DNA of 64,000 bases from Holophagales bacterium (GCA_009843505.1 VYDI01000031.1:1-64000), one strand, 5' to 3'; shown: positions 51,551-61,873, counted from the stretch's first letter. Notes: generated by a model from the sequence alone, not told the origin. A program made the numbers and translations.

Positions 51551-53617
51551 CTAGCGGGGCGCGTAGTACCAGATCGGCGACGACCAGGCTCGCTCCTGGA
51601 TCGTCACCGGAACGCCGGCTCGCGGCTCGACGCCCGCCCGTAGCGCGTCCCAGGTGGTCCAGCGGCAGGTCGGGTTCTCGAGCACCCGCACGTAGTACAC
51701 GGCGTCGGCACCCGGGTCGAAGTCCGGATCCTGCCAGACCGCGGCGAGTTCGCCGGCGCCCAGGTCTTCACTGAAGGAGCAATCCGTGAGATCGACGGTG
51801 GCCCCGTTGTCGGGGCAGCGATGGGTTTCCGGATCGACCGTTCCGCCGTCCGAGCAGGCCACGTCGTAGACCTGCTCCCGGATCTCCTTGCGGTAGCCGC
51901 TGTCGTACCAGCCCTTGACGACCTGGAGCCGCTGCAGCGGGGCGCTGAGTCGGTCCTGCTGAGCCCAAACCAGGAAGCGGGGTGACGCGTCCGTCTCGGC
52001 GAGCAGGTCGCCGCCCATCGGCACGCCGCCGGCGTAGGCCTGCCCGATCAGGTCCGGACTGGCCGGATCGAGGCCCTCGTAGTCGAAGCCGCCGAAGAAG
52101 CGCAACCGGATGCGGGTGCCGGAGGTGGCGTACGTTTCCTTGCGGCGCATCCCCTGGAAGATGGCATCGCGGGTGTTTTCCTCGGCCCACACGGCGGCCA
52201 GGCCGGAGGCCGAGAACTGGGCGCGTCGCATCCCGAAGTACGGCCCCAATGCATCGTCGACCACATCGCCGAACGCCTGCTCGGCCGGGGGCAGGCTGCC
52301 GATGTAGTCCAGCCGCTCCTGCGAGACCGGCACCGACCCCCGGTTCTCGGCCGTCCCCGAGACCGGCGACGACCCGAAGGTGTTCGACTCGTCGAAGGAG
52401 GGCGCCCCGTTGTGGGTGTCGCTCGAACCGACGAAACCGATCTTGAACGGATTGCCGCGGCCCTCCTGCTCGAGCGCCAGCCCGCTGACGAGGGCCTGCC
52501 GCGCGTAGCTGCGGCTCGGATCGCTGTGCGCGGAGATCTTGCCCTTGCGAGTGTTCAGGATCTCGAAGTCGGCCCACTCGTCGTCGGGCGAGAGCCTGGG
52601 GTGGGTCTCCGAGGTGCCCTTGACCTGGGTCAGCTCGACCAGCGGCTCGTTCCGCATCCGCTGCTCGGCGAAGGCGTTGTCGACGGCGCGGCCGTCGGAG
52701 TACTTCAGCCGGAACACCTGGCCGTGGGACTGGTTCGAGTTGTGCGGGATCGCCAGGCTGTCTACGCCCTGCTCCCGCAGCCGGTCCATCCAGCTCCAGA
52801 GCTGTTCCGGCTCGTGGGAATCGATCCGCGTGAACGGCCGGGCCGGCGCCTTCGACCCGGCGAAGATGACGTTGCGGTGGTACGCCGCCGACTCGGGCGC
52901 AGGCGTCGAGGAGGTCCACTCGTAGGCGATGAAGGTGGTGAAGTTGCCCGGGTCGTTGTGACGCTCGGCGGCCAGGATCGAGTCCTCCCAGGCCGACCGG
53001 TGGGCAGCGTCGTCGAAGGACGCGTACTGCATCTGCGGGTGGTTCGCCATCCGCGCCCGCTGGCGCCGCAGGAAGCCTCCATCGGTACGCATCTGGCGTC
53101 CGAAGCTCTGGCGGAACAGGACCGAGCGCGTCTGCACCGAGTAGGGGTGCAGGTTGTCGCCCTCGTTCACGCCGTGGAACTCCCCCGCGCCGGGAAGCTG
53201 GCCCACGCGGGTCGACGGGTCGGCCCACAGCGGCACCATGCCGAGAAAGAAGCCGTGGTCCGAGACGGCAAGGAAGTCGAGGGGTTCGCGGAGCTTCATC
53301 GGATCGCCGAAGGAACTCTCGATCTCCTCTCCCTTGGCAAACCGGTAGCTCTCGTCGGGCGTAACCTCGGCGCCGAGAAGGTAGGCGTCGAAGGAGTAGC
53401 GGGTGTGGATGTGGACGTCGCCGAAGTAGACGTTCCGGTGCTCGCTGTAGCCCTCGGTCGGCGAGGCGGGCGCGGGCATCTCGGCGTAGTCCCTGACGGA
53501 CAGCGAGGTGTCGGAGCAACCGAAGGCGGTGAGACCCAGGATCACGGCCGCGGCGGAGAGCTTCGGCAGGGTCGTTCGACGCTTTGATAGGGGCATCTCC
53601 ACAGGGTAGCGCGCCAT
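51551..53617 (-). CDS. DUF3604-family lipoprotein (PHP-like)
   Basis: A 688-residue protein. Lipobox LTAFGC. Begins RNVYFGDVHIHTRYSFDAYLLG, the PHP-like HxH metal motif at the start of DUF3604 proteins, with FLAVSDHGFFLGM, AIPHNSNQSHGQ, FEILNTRKGK and GFVGSSDTHNG supplying more His/Asp ligands. It ends ERAWSSPIWYYAPR, the normal C-terminus. Probably a metal-dependent hydrolase at the cell surface; substrate unknown. Start ATG 53617; a second ATG at 53596 is possible and gives a shorter signal region. Divergent from the serine hydrolase at 53630. Confidence 0.87.
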   Translation of the reverse strand: MARYPVEMPLSKRRTTLPKLSAAAVILGLTAFGCSDTSLSVRDYAEMPAPASPTEGYSEHRNVYFGDVHIHTRYSFDAYLLGAEVTPDESYRFAKGEEIESSFGDPMKLREPLDFLAVSDHGFFLGMVPLWADPSTRVGQLPGAGEFHGVNEGDNLHPYSVQTRSVLFRQSFGRQMRTDGGFLRRQRARMANHPQMQYASFDDAAHRSAWEDSILAAERHNDPGNFTTFIAYEWTSSTPAPESAAYHRNVIFAGSKAPARPFTRIDSHEPEQLWSWMDRLREQGVDSLAIPHNSNQSHGQVFRLKYSDGRAVDNAFAEQRMRNEPLVELTQVKGTSETHPRLSPDDEWADFEILNTRKGKISAHSDPSRSYARQALVSGLALEQEGRGNPFKIGFVGSSDTHNGAPSFDESNTFGSSPVSGTAENRGSVPVSQERLDYIGSLPPAEQAFGDVVDDALGPYFGMRRAQFSASGLAAVWAEENTRDAIFQGMRRKETYATSGTRIRLRFFGGFDYEGLDPASPDLIGQAYAGGVPMGGDLLAETDASPRFLVWAQQDRLSAPLQRLQVVKGWYDSGYRKEIREQVYDVACSDGGTVDPETHRCPDNGATVDLTDCSFSEDLGAGELAAVWQDPDFDPGADAVYYVRVLENPTCRWTTWDALRAGVEPRAGVPVTIQERAWSSPIWYYAPR

Positions 53618-53622
53618 AGGAT
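53617..53622 (+). promoter_or_regulatory. -10 box TAGGAT before 53630
   Basis: TAGGAT 7 bases before ATG 53630 with no Shine-Dalgarno; it overlaps the start codon of the divergent DUF3604 gene. Confidence 0.45.
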
Positions 53623-53629
53623 CGAGTCC

Positions 53630-55006
53630 ATGCGAATCCCATCGATGGCACGGCCCCTCCTTCTCTCAACGTTGGCGGCAACGCTCGCGCCGGCGGCGGC
53701 CGTCAGCGACGACCGCGGCGCCCTGCTCGAACGAATCGACACACTCGTCTCCGAATCGATGGAGGCAACGCAGACCCCTGGCATCTCCGTCGCCGTGCAG
53801 CACCGCGGCGAACTGATCCTGGCCAGGGGTTACGGCCTCGCCGACGTCGAGAACCGGGTGCCGGCAACGGAGCACACCGTCTACCGCATCGGTTCCGTCA
53901 CCAAGCAGTTCACCGCGGCGGCGGTGATGAAGCTGGTCGAGCAGGGGAAGGTCGCGCTCGACGACCCGATGACGAAGCACTTCCCCGACTACCCGGTGGG
54001 CGAGTTCCACATCACGGTAGGCCAGTTGCTGGATCACACCAGCGGCATCAAGGGCTACACCGAGATGCCGGCGTTCTGGGAGCAGGGCCGCCTCGACCTC
54101 TCGCACGAGCAGATGATCGAGCTCTTCTCGACCGTGCCATACGAGTTCGAACCTGGCGACCGCTACCAGTACAACAACTCCGGCTACTACCTGGCGGGCC
54201 TGCTGGTCGAAGAGGCGAGCGGCAAGTCGTACGCGGAGTACCTCGAAGAAACGTTCTTCCGGCCCCTCGGAATGCGCGAGTCCCACTACCTCTACAACGA
54301 TCCGATCGTGCCCAACCGCGCCGAGGGTTACCGGGTCGAGGACGGAGTCCTGCTGAACGACGAACCGCTCTCAATGCACCTGCCGTTCGCCGCCGGCGCG
54401 CTCGGCTCCAGCGTCCTCGACCTGGTGCGCTGGATCGTGGCGCTCGGCGCGAGCGACGTGGTCGGGCCGAACGGTCTCGAGGCGATGACGACCCGGCGAC
54501 GCCTGCCCGGCGGCGACGAGATCGGCTACGGCCTCGGTCTGTTCGTCGGCGAGATGGCCGGCCGGCCGAAGATCGAGCACGGCGGCGGCATCAATGGTTT
54601 CCTGAGCCAGCTCTCCTGGTACCCGGACGATGAAGTCATCGTCGCGGTGCTCAGCAACAGCACGTCGGCTGAACCGGGTCCGCTCGAAGCCCGGATCGCC
54701 CGCGCCGTCCTTGGCGTGCCGGAACCGAACCACCAGGCAGTGGACCTGGACGAAGACGAGCTCGAGCGCTACGCCGGCGTCTACGACTTCGGGCGGAGTC
54801 CGCTACCCGCCGCGGTGAAGGACGGCGTCCTGCTCATCGCCGGACGAGAGACCGTGCCGATCGGCGACCACCGCTTCGCCGGCACCCGCGACCAGGAGCA
54901 GATCGCGATCTTCGAGGTCGATTCAGAGACCGGCGTGGCCACCCACCTGCGCCTCGAGCGCTGGGGTCAGGTCCAGCGCGGCCAACGCGCCGGCGCCGAC
55001 CCGTAG
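53630..55006 (+). CDS. secreted serine hydrolase, beta-lactamase/class C-like
   Basis: A 458-residue protein with signal peptide (LLLSTLAATLAPAAAVS). Beta-lactamase-like motifs: SxxK as RIGSVTKQFTAAAV (about Ser86), YxN as QYNNSGYYLAG, and HGG as IEHGGGINGF. The C-terminal ~100 residues (ELERYAGVYDFGRSPLP) form the lipocalin-like domain seen in many serine hydrolases and D-aminopeptidases of this group. It could be an esterase, peptidase or beta-lactamase; the family does not tell. Convergent with the sulfatase gene, 5 bases apart. Confidence 0.88.
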   Translation: MRIPSMARPLLLSTLAATLAPAAAVSDDRGALLERIDTLVSESMEATQTPGISVAVQHRGELILARGYGLADVENRVPATEHTVYRIGSVTKQFTAAAVMKLVEQGKVALDDPMTKHFPDYPVGEFHITVGQLLDHTSGIKGYTEMPAFWEQGRLDLSHEQMIELFSTVPYEFEPGDRYQYNNSGYYLAGLLVEEASGKSYAEYLEETFFRPLGMRESHYLYNDPIVPNRAEGYRVEDGVLLNDEPLSMHLPFAAGALGSSVLDLVRWIVALGASDVVGPNGLEAMTTRRRLPGGDEIGYGLGLFVGEMAGRPKIEHGGGINGFLSQLSWYPDDEVIVAVLSNSTSAEPGPLEARIARAVLGVPEPNHQAVDLDEDELERYAGVYDFGRSPLPAAVKDGVLLIAGRETVPIGDHRFAGTRDQEQIAIFEVDSETGVATHLRLERWGQVQRGQRAGADP

Positions 55007-55011
55007 CTGCC

Positions 55012-56409
55012 TCAGATGTGCCACTCGATCGAGTCGCCGTTGTAGGTCGTCGTCACTCGCCGACCCGGCGGGGACTCGCGGCCGTCCTGCATCTCCTCGT
55101 TCCAGCGCGCGAACGCCTCCTTCAGCTTCGCGACGACCTCCGGGTTGGCGGCGGACAGGTCCTCGGACTCGCCGGGATCCCGGTCGACGTCGTACAGGCG
55201 GACCCGGTCGCCCGCCATCAGCAGCTTCCAGGAGCCGTGACGGACGGCCGCGTTAGGGCCGGACCGCCAGAACAGGTACTCGTGCGGCGCGCCCTCCGTC
55301 TCCCCTGACAGGTAGGGGATGAGGTCGACCCCGTCGAGCCGGTAGCTCTCCACGTTCGGGACGCCCGCCAGGCTTGCCGATGTGGCGAAGAGGTCGAGCG
55401 AGCTGATCGGGTGCTCGTAGACGGTGCCGGCCGGGATGCGGCCGGGGAAGCGCATCAGGAAGGGAACACGGATGCCGCCCTCGTAGAGGTTCCGTTTGTG
55501 GCCGATCAGCGGGCTGTTGTGGATGCGCTCCGTGTCCTGCGTGGACATCGCCCCATTGTCGGAGGTGAAGATGACGAGGGTGTTGTCGGCGAGGCCGTGC
55601 TCCTCGAGCTTGGCGAGCACCGTGCCGACCGCGTCGTCGAGTGCGCTGACCATGCCGGCGTAGACGCGACGGTACGGGTCGTCGAAGTCCGGGAAGCGCT
55701 GATAGTGCTCGTCCATCACCTGCATCGGGGCGTGGACCGCGTAGAAGGCGAGATAGAGGAAGAAGGGCTTGTCCCTGTTGCGATCGATGAACTCGATCCC
55801 TTCGCGGGCGAGTTGCGTGGTCTGGTACTCCTTGAGCTCGTCCTCCTCGCGGCCCTTGAACATGGCCACGATGCGGTCCGGGTTCCCGCGGGTCACCGGC
55901 TTCATCTCCAGCGCATGCGCGTCCGGCCAGCTCGGGTCGACGTAGTTCATGCCTGACGGCATGCCGTAGAAGTAGTCGAAGCCACGGTCGAGGGGATGCA
56001 GGAGCCGCCGCATGCCGAGTTGCCACTTGCCGATCGCGGCGTTGGTGTAGCCGGCGGTCTTGAGCGCGCCGGCGATCGTGCGGTGGTGAATGCCGAGCGT
56101 TCCGCGGGCGGCGCCGATCGGCGGCACGGTCTGGGAGTTCAGCTCCTTGCCCCAGCGCTGCTGGTAGCGGCCCGTGATCAGCCCGTTGCGCGACGGGTTG
56201 CACACCGGCGCGGTCATGTAGCCGGAGACGAAGCGCACGCCGTCCTCGCCGAGCGAGTCGATGTTCGGTGTCGGGATGCTCGCGCCGCCGTAGGCCGAGA
56301 TGGCGCCGTAGCCGAGATCGTCGGCGAACAGGAGGACGATGTTGGGCGGATCCTCGGCGGCGGTCGCAGCCGTCGCCAGCAGAAAGCAGGAGATTACGAG
56401 TCTCTTCAT
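55012..56409 (-). CDS. secreted arylsulfatase with formylglycine motif
   Basis: A 465-residue protein. Signal peptide CFLLATAATA. Metal Asp pair in NIVLLFADDLGYGAIS; formylglycine site APVCNPSRNGLITGRY (Cys70, CxPSR); further sites AAIGKWQLG, VHAP and FTSDNGAMS. Removes sulfate esters from glycans or aryl compounds; maturation of Cys70 needs a formylglycine-generating enzyme or anaerobic maturase, which is not encoded here. ATG 56409 has GGGAG 7 bases upstream. It diverges from the PQQ dehydrogenase gene. Confidence 0.92.
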   Translation of the reverse strand: MKRLVISCFLLATAATAAEDPPNIVLLFADDLGYGAISAYGGASIPTPNIDSLGEDGVRFVSGYMTAPVCNPSRNGLITGRYQQRWGKELNSQTVPPIGAARGTLGIHHRTIAGALKTAGYTNAAIGKWQLGMRRLLHPLDRGFDYFYGMPSGMNYVDPSWPDAHALEMKPVTRGNPDRIVAMFKGREEDELKEYQTTQLAREGIEFIDRNRDKPFFLYLAFYAVHAPMQVMDEHYQRFPDFDDPYRRVYAGMVSALDDAVGTVLAKLEEHGLADNTLVIFTSDNGAMSTQDTERIHNSPLIGHKRNLYEGGIRVPFLMRFPGRIPAGTVYEHPISSLDLFATSASLAGVPNVESYRLDGVDLIPYLSGETEGAPHEYLFWRSGPNAAVRHGSWKLLMAGDRVRLYDVDRDPGESEDLSAANPEVVAKLKEAFARWNEEMQDGRESPPGRRVTTTYNGDSIEWHI

Positions 56410-56494
56410 CGGGTATCTCCCTTCGAACATCGTTCGGGTTTCTTCCGTTCAGGATACACGCGCCTCGGGCGGGGATCGGCCTTCCGCGAGCAAG

Positions 56495-56500
56495 TACGAT
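56495..56500 (+). promoter_or_regulatory. -10 box TACGAT before 56509
   Basis: TACGAT 8 bases before ATG 56509, with no Shine-Dalgarno. Confidence 0.45.
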
Positions 56501-56508
56501 TGCTCGCC

Positions 56509-58542
56509 ATGCGATCCGCCAGCGCCACGAACCCGACCGCCGCCGTCGCGGCGGTGCTCCTCCTCACTGCCTGCGGCCCGACCGACGAAGACTGGCCGGT
56601 CTACCTCGGCGACTCCGGACGCCGGCACTACAGCCCGCTGACCGAGATCGACCGGGACAACGTGAGCCGGCTCGAGGTCGCCTGGGTCTACGACGCGGGC
56701 GAACCCCGGGGGCCGGGCGCCACGATGTACACGAGCCCCCTGGTCATCGACGGCGTGCTCTACGCCCTCTCGCCCCATCTCGACGCCTTCGCGCTCGACG
56801 CCGCCACCGGCGAGGAGATCTGGCGCAGCGAACTGGAGCTTCCCGGCAACGCCCAGCGCGGTCTCATGTGGTGGGAGAAGGGCTCCGACCGGCGGCTCTT
56901 CTACACCCACGGCAAGGACCTGATCGCGCTCGACGCCGCCGACGGCAGCCTGGTCGAGGGCTTCGGCGACGGCGGTGTCCTCGACGTGACGCCGGACGTC
57001 GACCGGGCCGGCGTCATCTTCGTCACCGTGCCGGGACTCGTCTTCGAAGACAAGCTGATCCTCGGCTTCTCGACGAACGAGGACGCGAACGCGTACCCGG
57101 GTTCGATCCGGGCCTTCAGCGCGGTCGACGGCAGCCTGGTCTGGCAGTTCGACACGATTCCCAGGCCCGGCGACACTGGCTCCGAAACCTGGGCCGAGGG
57201 CTCGCTCGAGAGCGCGGGCGGCGCCAACGTCTGGACCGGCATGGCGCTCGACGAGGAGCGCGGCATCGTGTTCGCGCCGACCGGGTCGGCGACCCCCGAC
57301 TTCTACGGCGCGAGCCGTCTCGGCGACAACCTGTTCTCCGACGCCCTGGTGGCGGTGGACGCGCGGACCGGCGAACTCAAGTGGCACTTCCAGGTCGTCC
57401 GCCACGACCTCTGGGACAAGGACAATCCGTCGCCGCCGACCCTGGTCCGGCTCGAGCGGGACGGCCGAACGATCGACGCGGTCGCGATCACGACGAAGAC
57501 GGGGCAGCTCTACGTCTTCGACCGGGAGACCGGCGAGTCGATGTACCCGATCCACGAGATCGAGACGCCGATTCCGAGCACCCTGCCGGGCGAGGTGACG
57601 GCGCCGACCCAGCCGATGTCGGCGGTGGTCATCAGCCGCCAGGACTTCGAGATCACGAACCGCACCCCGGAAGCGCGCGCGTTCGTCGAGGAGCGGATCA
57701 AGGACTGGGACCTCCGGCCCTGGGCGCCGCCGAAGGTCGGCACCGTCCTCTTCATGCCGTGGTACGACGGCGGCGGCGAGTGGGGCGGCTCGGCGTTCGA
57801 TCCGGGCGCCAACCATCTGATCGTCAACGCGAACGACGTCGCCGGCATCCTCGAACTGACCGAGGTGCCGGTCGGCTTCAGCCGCTACGGCACCTACGCG
57901 CTTCACTGCGGCCGTTGCCACGGGCAGAAGCTCGAGGGCACCGACATGGGCGGCCCCCTGCTCGGCGTCGGCGACCGCCTGTCCCGAGGCGAGATGCGCC
58001 GGATCATCCGCGAGGGCAGCGGCCGGATGGAGGGTTTCGCGCACCTCAACCGGATCGAGCTGGGTGCGATCGAGGCCTACATCCTGTCGCCGGAGCCCGA
58101 GGAAGACGAGCCAAGAGGGGAGCTCGCCTACGCGCTAGGCGGCTACGTCTATCTCCGCGACCACGAGAACCTGCCCGGCAACTCGCCACCCTGGGGAACG
58201 CTCAACTCGATCGACCTGGCGACCGGAGAGATCGCCTGGAAGGTGCCGTTCGGGGACTACCCCACGCACCCCGGCCTCGGCTTCGGCGCGGTGAACTACG
58301 GCGGCCCCGTGGTGACGGCGTCGGGTCTCATCTTCATCGGAGCGACGCCGGACGAGATGTTCCGCGCCTACGACACGAGGAACGGCGAGATCCTCTGGGA
58401 AGCGAAGCTGTCGGCCGCCGGCTACTCGACGCCGGCCGTCTACAGCGTGGACGGCAAGCAGTACGTCGTGATCGCCGCCGGCGGCGGCCGGACGGGCGGG
58501 CCTTCCGGGGGCGAGTACATCGCGTTCAGCCTGCCGGAGTAG
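56509..58542 (+). CDS. PQQ-dependent quinoprotein dehydrogenase lipoprotein with internal heme c domain
   Basis: A 677-residue protein. Lipobox LLLTACG. Eight-bladed PQQ propeller repeats (YTSPLVIDGVLYALSPHLDAF, ALDAATGEEIWRSEL, ALDEERGIVFAPTGSATPDF, VDARTGELKWHFQVVRHDLW). One cytochrome c site, LHCGRCHGQKLEG (CxxCH, about 467-471), is inserted between blades, with a candidate Met ligand in SGRMEGF. Resembles membrane quinate/glucose-type dehydrogenases that pass electrons to the respiratory chain. Substrate (an alcohol or sugar) unknown. PQQ synthesis genes are not in the window. Confidence 0.9.
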   Translation: MRSASATNPTAAVAAVLLLTACGPTDEDWPVYLGDSGRRHYSPLTEIDRDNVSRLEVAWVYDAGEPRGPGATMYTSPLVIDGVLYALSPHLDAFALDAATGEEIWRSELELPGNAQRGLMWWEKGSDRRLFYTHGKDLIALDAADGSLVEGFGDGGVLDVTPDVDRAGVIFVTVPGLVFEDKLILGFSTNEDANAYPGSIRAFSAVDGSLVWQFDTIPRPGDTGSETWAEGSLESAGGANVWTGMALDEERGIVFAPTGSATPDFYGASRLGDNLFSDALVAVDARTGELKWHFQVVRHDLWDKDNPSPPTLVRLERDGRTIDAVAITTKTGQLYVFDRETGESMYPIHEIETPIPSTLPGEVTAPTQPMSAVVISRQDFEITNRTPEARAFVEERIKDWDLRPWAPPKVGTVLFMPWYDGGGEWGGSAFDPGANHLIVNANDVAGILELTEVPVGFSRYGTYALHCGRCHGQKLEGTDMGGPLLGVGDRLSRGEMRRIIREGSGRMEGFAHLNRIELGAIEAYILSPEPEEDEPRGELAYALGGYVYLRDHENLPGNSPPWGTLNSIDLATGEIAWKVPFGDYPTHPGLGFGAVNYGGPVVTASGLIFIGATPDEMFRAYDTRNGEILWEAKLSAAGYSTPAVYSVDGKQYVVIAAGGGRTGGPSGGEYIAFSLPE

Positions 58543-58623
58543 CTGCTACCGGCAGAAGGTTGTGGTGTCCGGGCAAAACTGCGGCAGATCTACCCACTTC
58601 CACGCCGACGACCGCGCTGAAGG

Positions 58624-59691
58624 TCACGGCGCCATGCCGTGGCGGCGCAGAAAGTCGAGCAGTAGCTCGACGGTCGCATCGCCTTCCTTCGCCATGTTCG
58701 GCCGGATCGAGTTGTGCGTGCGGTCGACCAGCCACTCGAACTCGACTTCGGCGCCCGCGGCCTCCATCGCCTCGAACATCTCCACGTTCTGCGTACGGCG
58801 GTTCTCCGTGTCGCCGTCGGCGACGGTGATCAGCATCGGCGGCAGGCCGGACGCAACGTAGCGGATCGGCGAGGCTTCGCGTACGAGTTCCGGGTCGGCA
58901 CGCCAGGTCAGGAGGTGGCGCTCCCGGCCGGCGCGTTCGGCGTTCATCAGACCGGTGATCGGCAGCGACGCGCGAACGTACTGGAGACCCAGTTCGTGGG
59001 CCCGGAGGTAGCGCTCGTCGACGGAGAGCAGCGCCGCGATGTGGCCGCCGGCGGAGCCGCCCGAGACGGCGATGCGGTCCCGGTCGCCACCGTGGTTCCC
59101 GATGTGGTCCCGGACCCAGCGGAACGCCGCGGCCGCGTCCTCGATGTAGGCGGGGTAGGCGTACTCGGGCGACAGCCGGTAGTTGGGCGCCGCGACGAGA
59201 TAGCCGAGCGAGGCGAACCGCGGTCCCAGATCGACGAGGCTGTGCTTGTCTCCGTTGTAGAGCCCGCCGCCGTGGAAGAAGACGATGACGGGGTGCGGGC
59301 CGTCGCCGGCCGGGAGGTAGAGGTCGAGCTTGCCTCGGCCGCCGGCGTAGGCGTCGCCGCTGGCGTACTCGAGGTTGCGGACGACGCGGATTCCGTTGGT
59401 GGTCTCCACGGCGAAGTCCCAGTTGTCGGGCCCGCGCCGGGTCTTGCGTCCGCGGCCGGCGCCGCCGCGGCCGATCGTGTCGAGTTCGTCGGCTGAGAGG
59501 ACGCCGTCGTCGTCGGCGTCCAGCGCGAAGAGGAGGACGCGCCGGGCCTGGGAGGGGAGTTCGGATGAGGCCAGAGTGCCATCGCCGTCGGCGTCCAGGG
59601 CGGCAACGAGTGGCGCCGGGGTCTCGGTCTGCGCCGGGCTCGGCGCCGGAAGAAGCGCGATGGCGATAGCGGAGGCGAGCGAGCGGATCAT
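58624..59691 (-). CDS. secreted alpha/beta hydrolase with N-terminal EF-hand pair
   Basis: A 355-residue protein. Signal peptide, then two EF-hand loops (DADGDGTLASSEL and DADDDGVLSADEL, about residues 33-70), a Gly/Arg-rich linker, and a hydrolase domain with FFHGGGLYNGD (oxyanion), SGGSAGGHIA (nucleophile Ser), VADGDTENR (acid) and DRTHNSIR (His). Same hormone-sensitive-lipase-like group as 9689-10813 but with the normal HGGG. Calcium-regulated or calcium-stabilised extracellular esterase, by inference. ATG 59691 has TACGAT 9 bases and GAGGG about 6 bases upstream. Confidence 0.88.
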   Translation of the reverse strand: MIRSLASAIAIALLPAPSPAQTETPAPLVAALDADGDGTLASSELPSQARRVLLFALDADDDGVLSADELDTIGRGGAGRGRKTRRGPDNWDFAVETTNGIRVVRNLEYASGDAYAGGRGKLDLYLPAGDGPHPVIVFFHGGGLYNGDKHSLVDLGPRFASLGYLVAAPNYRLSPEYAYPAYIEDAAAAFRWVRDHIGNHGGDRDRIAVSGGSAGGHIAALLSVDERYLRAHELGLQYVRASLPITGLMNAERAGRERHLLTWRADPELVREASPIRYVASGLPPMLITVADGDTENRRTQNVEMFEAMEAAGAEVEFEWLVDRTHNSIRPNMAKEGDATVELLLDFLRRHGMAP

Positions 59692-59700
59692 CCTGCCCTC

Positions 59701-59706
59701 ATCGTA
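59701..59706 (-). promoter_or_regulatory. -10 box TACGAT before 59691
   Basis: TACGAT on the minus strand 9 bases before the ATG; a GAGGG lies between, so the start may be leadered or leaderless. Confidence 0.35.
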
Positions 59707-59742
59707 GCGCCGCCCAGAGAGCCGGCCGACAGTGGGCGACGA

Positions 59743-61785
59743 TCAGCCGGCGAGGAGTTGCCGCGCGCGGTCCGCGATCGCGGCGGCGTTGATGCCGAGG
59801 TTCTCCACGAGATCACCGTAGGGCGCCGAGGCGCCGAAGCGGTCGAGGCCGAGGACATCGCCGTCGGAACCGGTCCAGCGCTCCCAGCCCAGGGTCGCGG
59901 CGGCTTCGACGGCGAGCCGGCGGCGGACGCCGGGTGGCAACACCTGGTCGCGGACCTCCTGCGGCTGCGCGGCGAAGGCCTCCCAGGAGGGCATGCTGAC
60001 GACGCGGACGGCGTGGCCTTCGGCGGTGAGCTCGGACGCCGCGTCGAGAGCGGGAGCGACCTCGGAGCCTGTGGCGATCAGGATCAGGTCGGGTTCGCCG
60101 GCGCAGTCGCTGACGACATAGGCGCCGCGGCTTACTCCCTCCAACGCGCCGTCGGCGGTCGCTTCGAGCACGGGGAGCTTCTGGCGCGTGAGGACCAGGG
60201 CGCAGGGGCCCGGCGTCTCCAGGGCCAGCGCCCAGGCGGCGGCGGTCTCGTTCGCGTCGGCCGGGCGGACGACGACCAGGCCCGGCACGGCGCGCAGGTG
60301 CGCCAGGTGCTCGATCGGCTGGTGGGTCGGGCCGTCCTCGCCGAGGAACACGGAGTCGTGGGTGAAGACGTAGATCGCCCGGAGTTCCATCAGCGCCGCC
60401 AGCCGTAGGCTCGGCTTGAGGTAGTCGAGGAAGCAGAGGAAGGTGCCGCCGTAAGGGCGAAACAGCCCCGAGAGCGCCAGGCCGTTCATCGCCGCGGCCA
60501 TCGCGTGCTCGCGGACGCCAAAGCGGAAGTGGCGCGTTGGCGCGCCGGCCGCGTAGTCGCCTTCGCCTTCGAGCAGCGTGTTGTTCGATCCGGTCAGGTC
60601 GGCCGAGCCGCCGGCGAGCTCCGGCACCAGGTCCTTCAGCGCGTTGAGGGTGACCCCGGATGCGGAACGCGTGGCGATCGGGCCGGCATCGGGCTCGAAA
60701 CGCGGGAGTGCATCGCGCCAGCCCTCCGGCAGGCCGACGGCCAGACGGCGGTCCAGCTCGGCAGCCGCCTCCGGGTACTCGCGGCGGTAGGACTCGAGCA
60801 ACCGTTGCCACTCGGCGGCGGCCTCGGACCCGAAGTCGGCAGCCGGCGCGAACGCCGCGCGGGCCGCTTCCGGGACGAGGAACTCCGGCTCGAGCGGCCA
60901 GCCAAGAGCTTCCTTGGTCGCCACCACTTCGTCAGCGCCGAGCGGCGCGCCGTGAGACGACGCGCTGTCCTGCTTGTTCGGGCTGCCGTAGCCGATGTGG
61001 GTGCGAACCTGGATCAGGCTCGGCCGTCCGGTCTCCGCGAGCGCTGCCTCGAACGCCGCGTCGAGGGCCTCGATGTCGTTGCCGTCCTCAACGGACAAGG
61101 TGTGCCAGCCGTACGCCCGGTATCGCCCGAGCACGTCCTCGCTGAAGCTGAGGTCCGTCGGACCGTCGATCGTGATCCGGTTCGCGTCGTAGAGCACGTT
61201 CAGCTTGCCGAGGCCGAGGTGACCGGCCATCGAGCAGGCCTCGGAGGCGACTCCTTCCATCAGGTCGCCGTCGCTGGCGAGCACCCAGGTGCGGTGGTTG
61301 AACAGGACGTGGCCCGGACGGTTGAAGCGCGCCGCGAGCAGTTGCTCGGCGATCGCCATGCCGACAGCGGCCGAGATGCCCTGGCCGAGCGGGCCGGTCG
61401 TGACTTCGACGCCGGGGGTGAGTCCGTGCTCGGGATGGCCCGGGGTGAGCGAACCGTACTGCCGGAAGTTCCGGATCTCGTCCAGGCTCAGGTCGTAACC
61501 GGCCAGGTGCAGCAGGCCGTAGATCAACGCCGAGGCGTGGCCGCAGGAAAGCACGAAGCGGTCGCGGTTCGGCCACTGCGGATCCGCGGGGGCGAAGCGC
61601 AGGTACTTCGTCCACAGCAACGCCGCCATCGCCGCCTGGCCCATCGGCGCGCCGGGATGGCCGCTGTTCGCCCGCTCGACCATGTCAACGGCGAGGAAGC
61701 GCAGCGTGTCCGTCGCGACATCCAGCGGCTGACGCTGCGGCGGCCCGCCGGCCTCGGGCGTTCCGGCGGCCTCGACCTGACTCAT
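59743..61785 (-). CDS. tkt: transketolase
   Basis: A 680-residue protein (E. coli 663). TPP enzyme with [73 protein letters not shown] and [17 protein letters not shown]-like [19 protein letters not shown]. Transfers two-carbon units in the pentose phosphate pathway; it can supply ribulose-5-P pools used by KdsD. ATG 61785 begins [11 protein letters not shown]; the longer open frame upstream reads as non-coding. No Shine-Dalgarno noticed. Confidence 0.95.
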   Translation of the reverse strand: MSQVEAAGTPEAGGPPQRQPLDVATDTLRFLAVDMVERANSGHPGAPMGQAAMAALLWTKYLRFAPADPQWPNRDRFVLSCGHASALIYGLLHLAGYDLSLDEIRNFRQYGSLTPGHPEHGLTPGVEVTTGPLGQGISAAVGMAIAEQLLAARFNRPGHVLFNHRTWVLASDGDLMEGVASEACSMAGHLGLGKLNVLYDANRITIDGPTDLSFSEDVLGRYRAYGWHTLSVEDGNDIEALDAAFEAALAETGRPSLIQVRTHIGYGSPNKQDSASSHGAPLGADEVVATKEALGWPLEPEFLVPEAARAAFAPAADFGSEAAAEWQRLLESYRREYPEAAAELDRRLAVGLPEGWRDALPRFEPDAGPIATRSASGVTLNALKDLVPELAGGSADLTGSNNTLLEGEGDYAAGAPTRHFRFGVREHAMAAAMNGLALSGLFRPYGGTFLCFLDYLKPSLRLAALMELRAIYVFTHDSVFLGEDGPTHQPIEHLAHLRAVPGLVVVRPADANETAAAWALALETPGPCALVLTRQKLPVLEATADGALEGVSRGAYVVSDCAGEPDLILIATGSEVAPALDAASELTAEGHAVRVVSMPSWEAFAAQPQEVRDQVLPPGVRRRLAVEAAATLGWERWTGSDGDVLGLDRFGASAPYGDLVENLGINAAAIADRARQLLAG

Positions 61786-61873
61786 CGACGCGTGGTTCTC
61801 GTGGGTCGTGGGCGCGGCGGACGAAGGCGTGGCGAGGGGCCGGTCAAGCGGCGCCAAGCATACACCTCGCGGC

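Noticed and set aside
55996-56508. N-terminal extension of the PQQ dehydrogenase
   Set aside because: It runs antisense to the sulfatase gene and lacks any signal; ATG 56509 begins a lipoprotein signal and has a -10 box at leaderless spacing.
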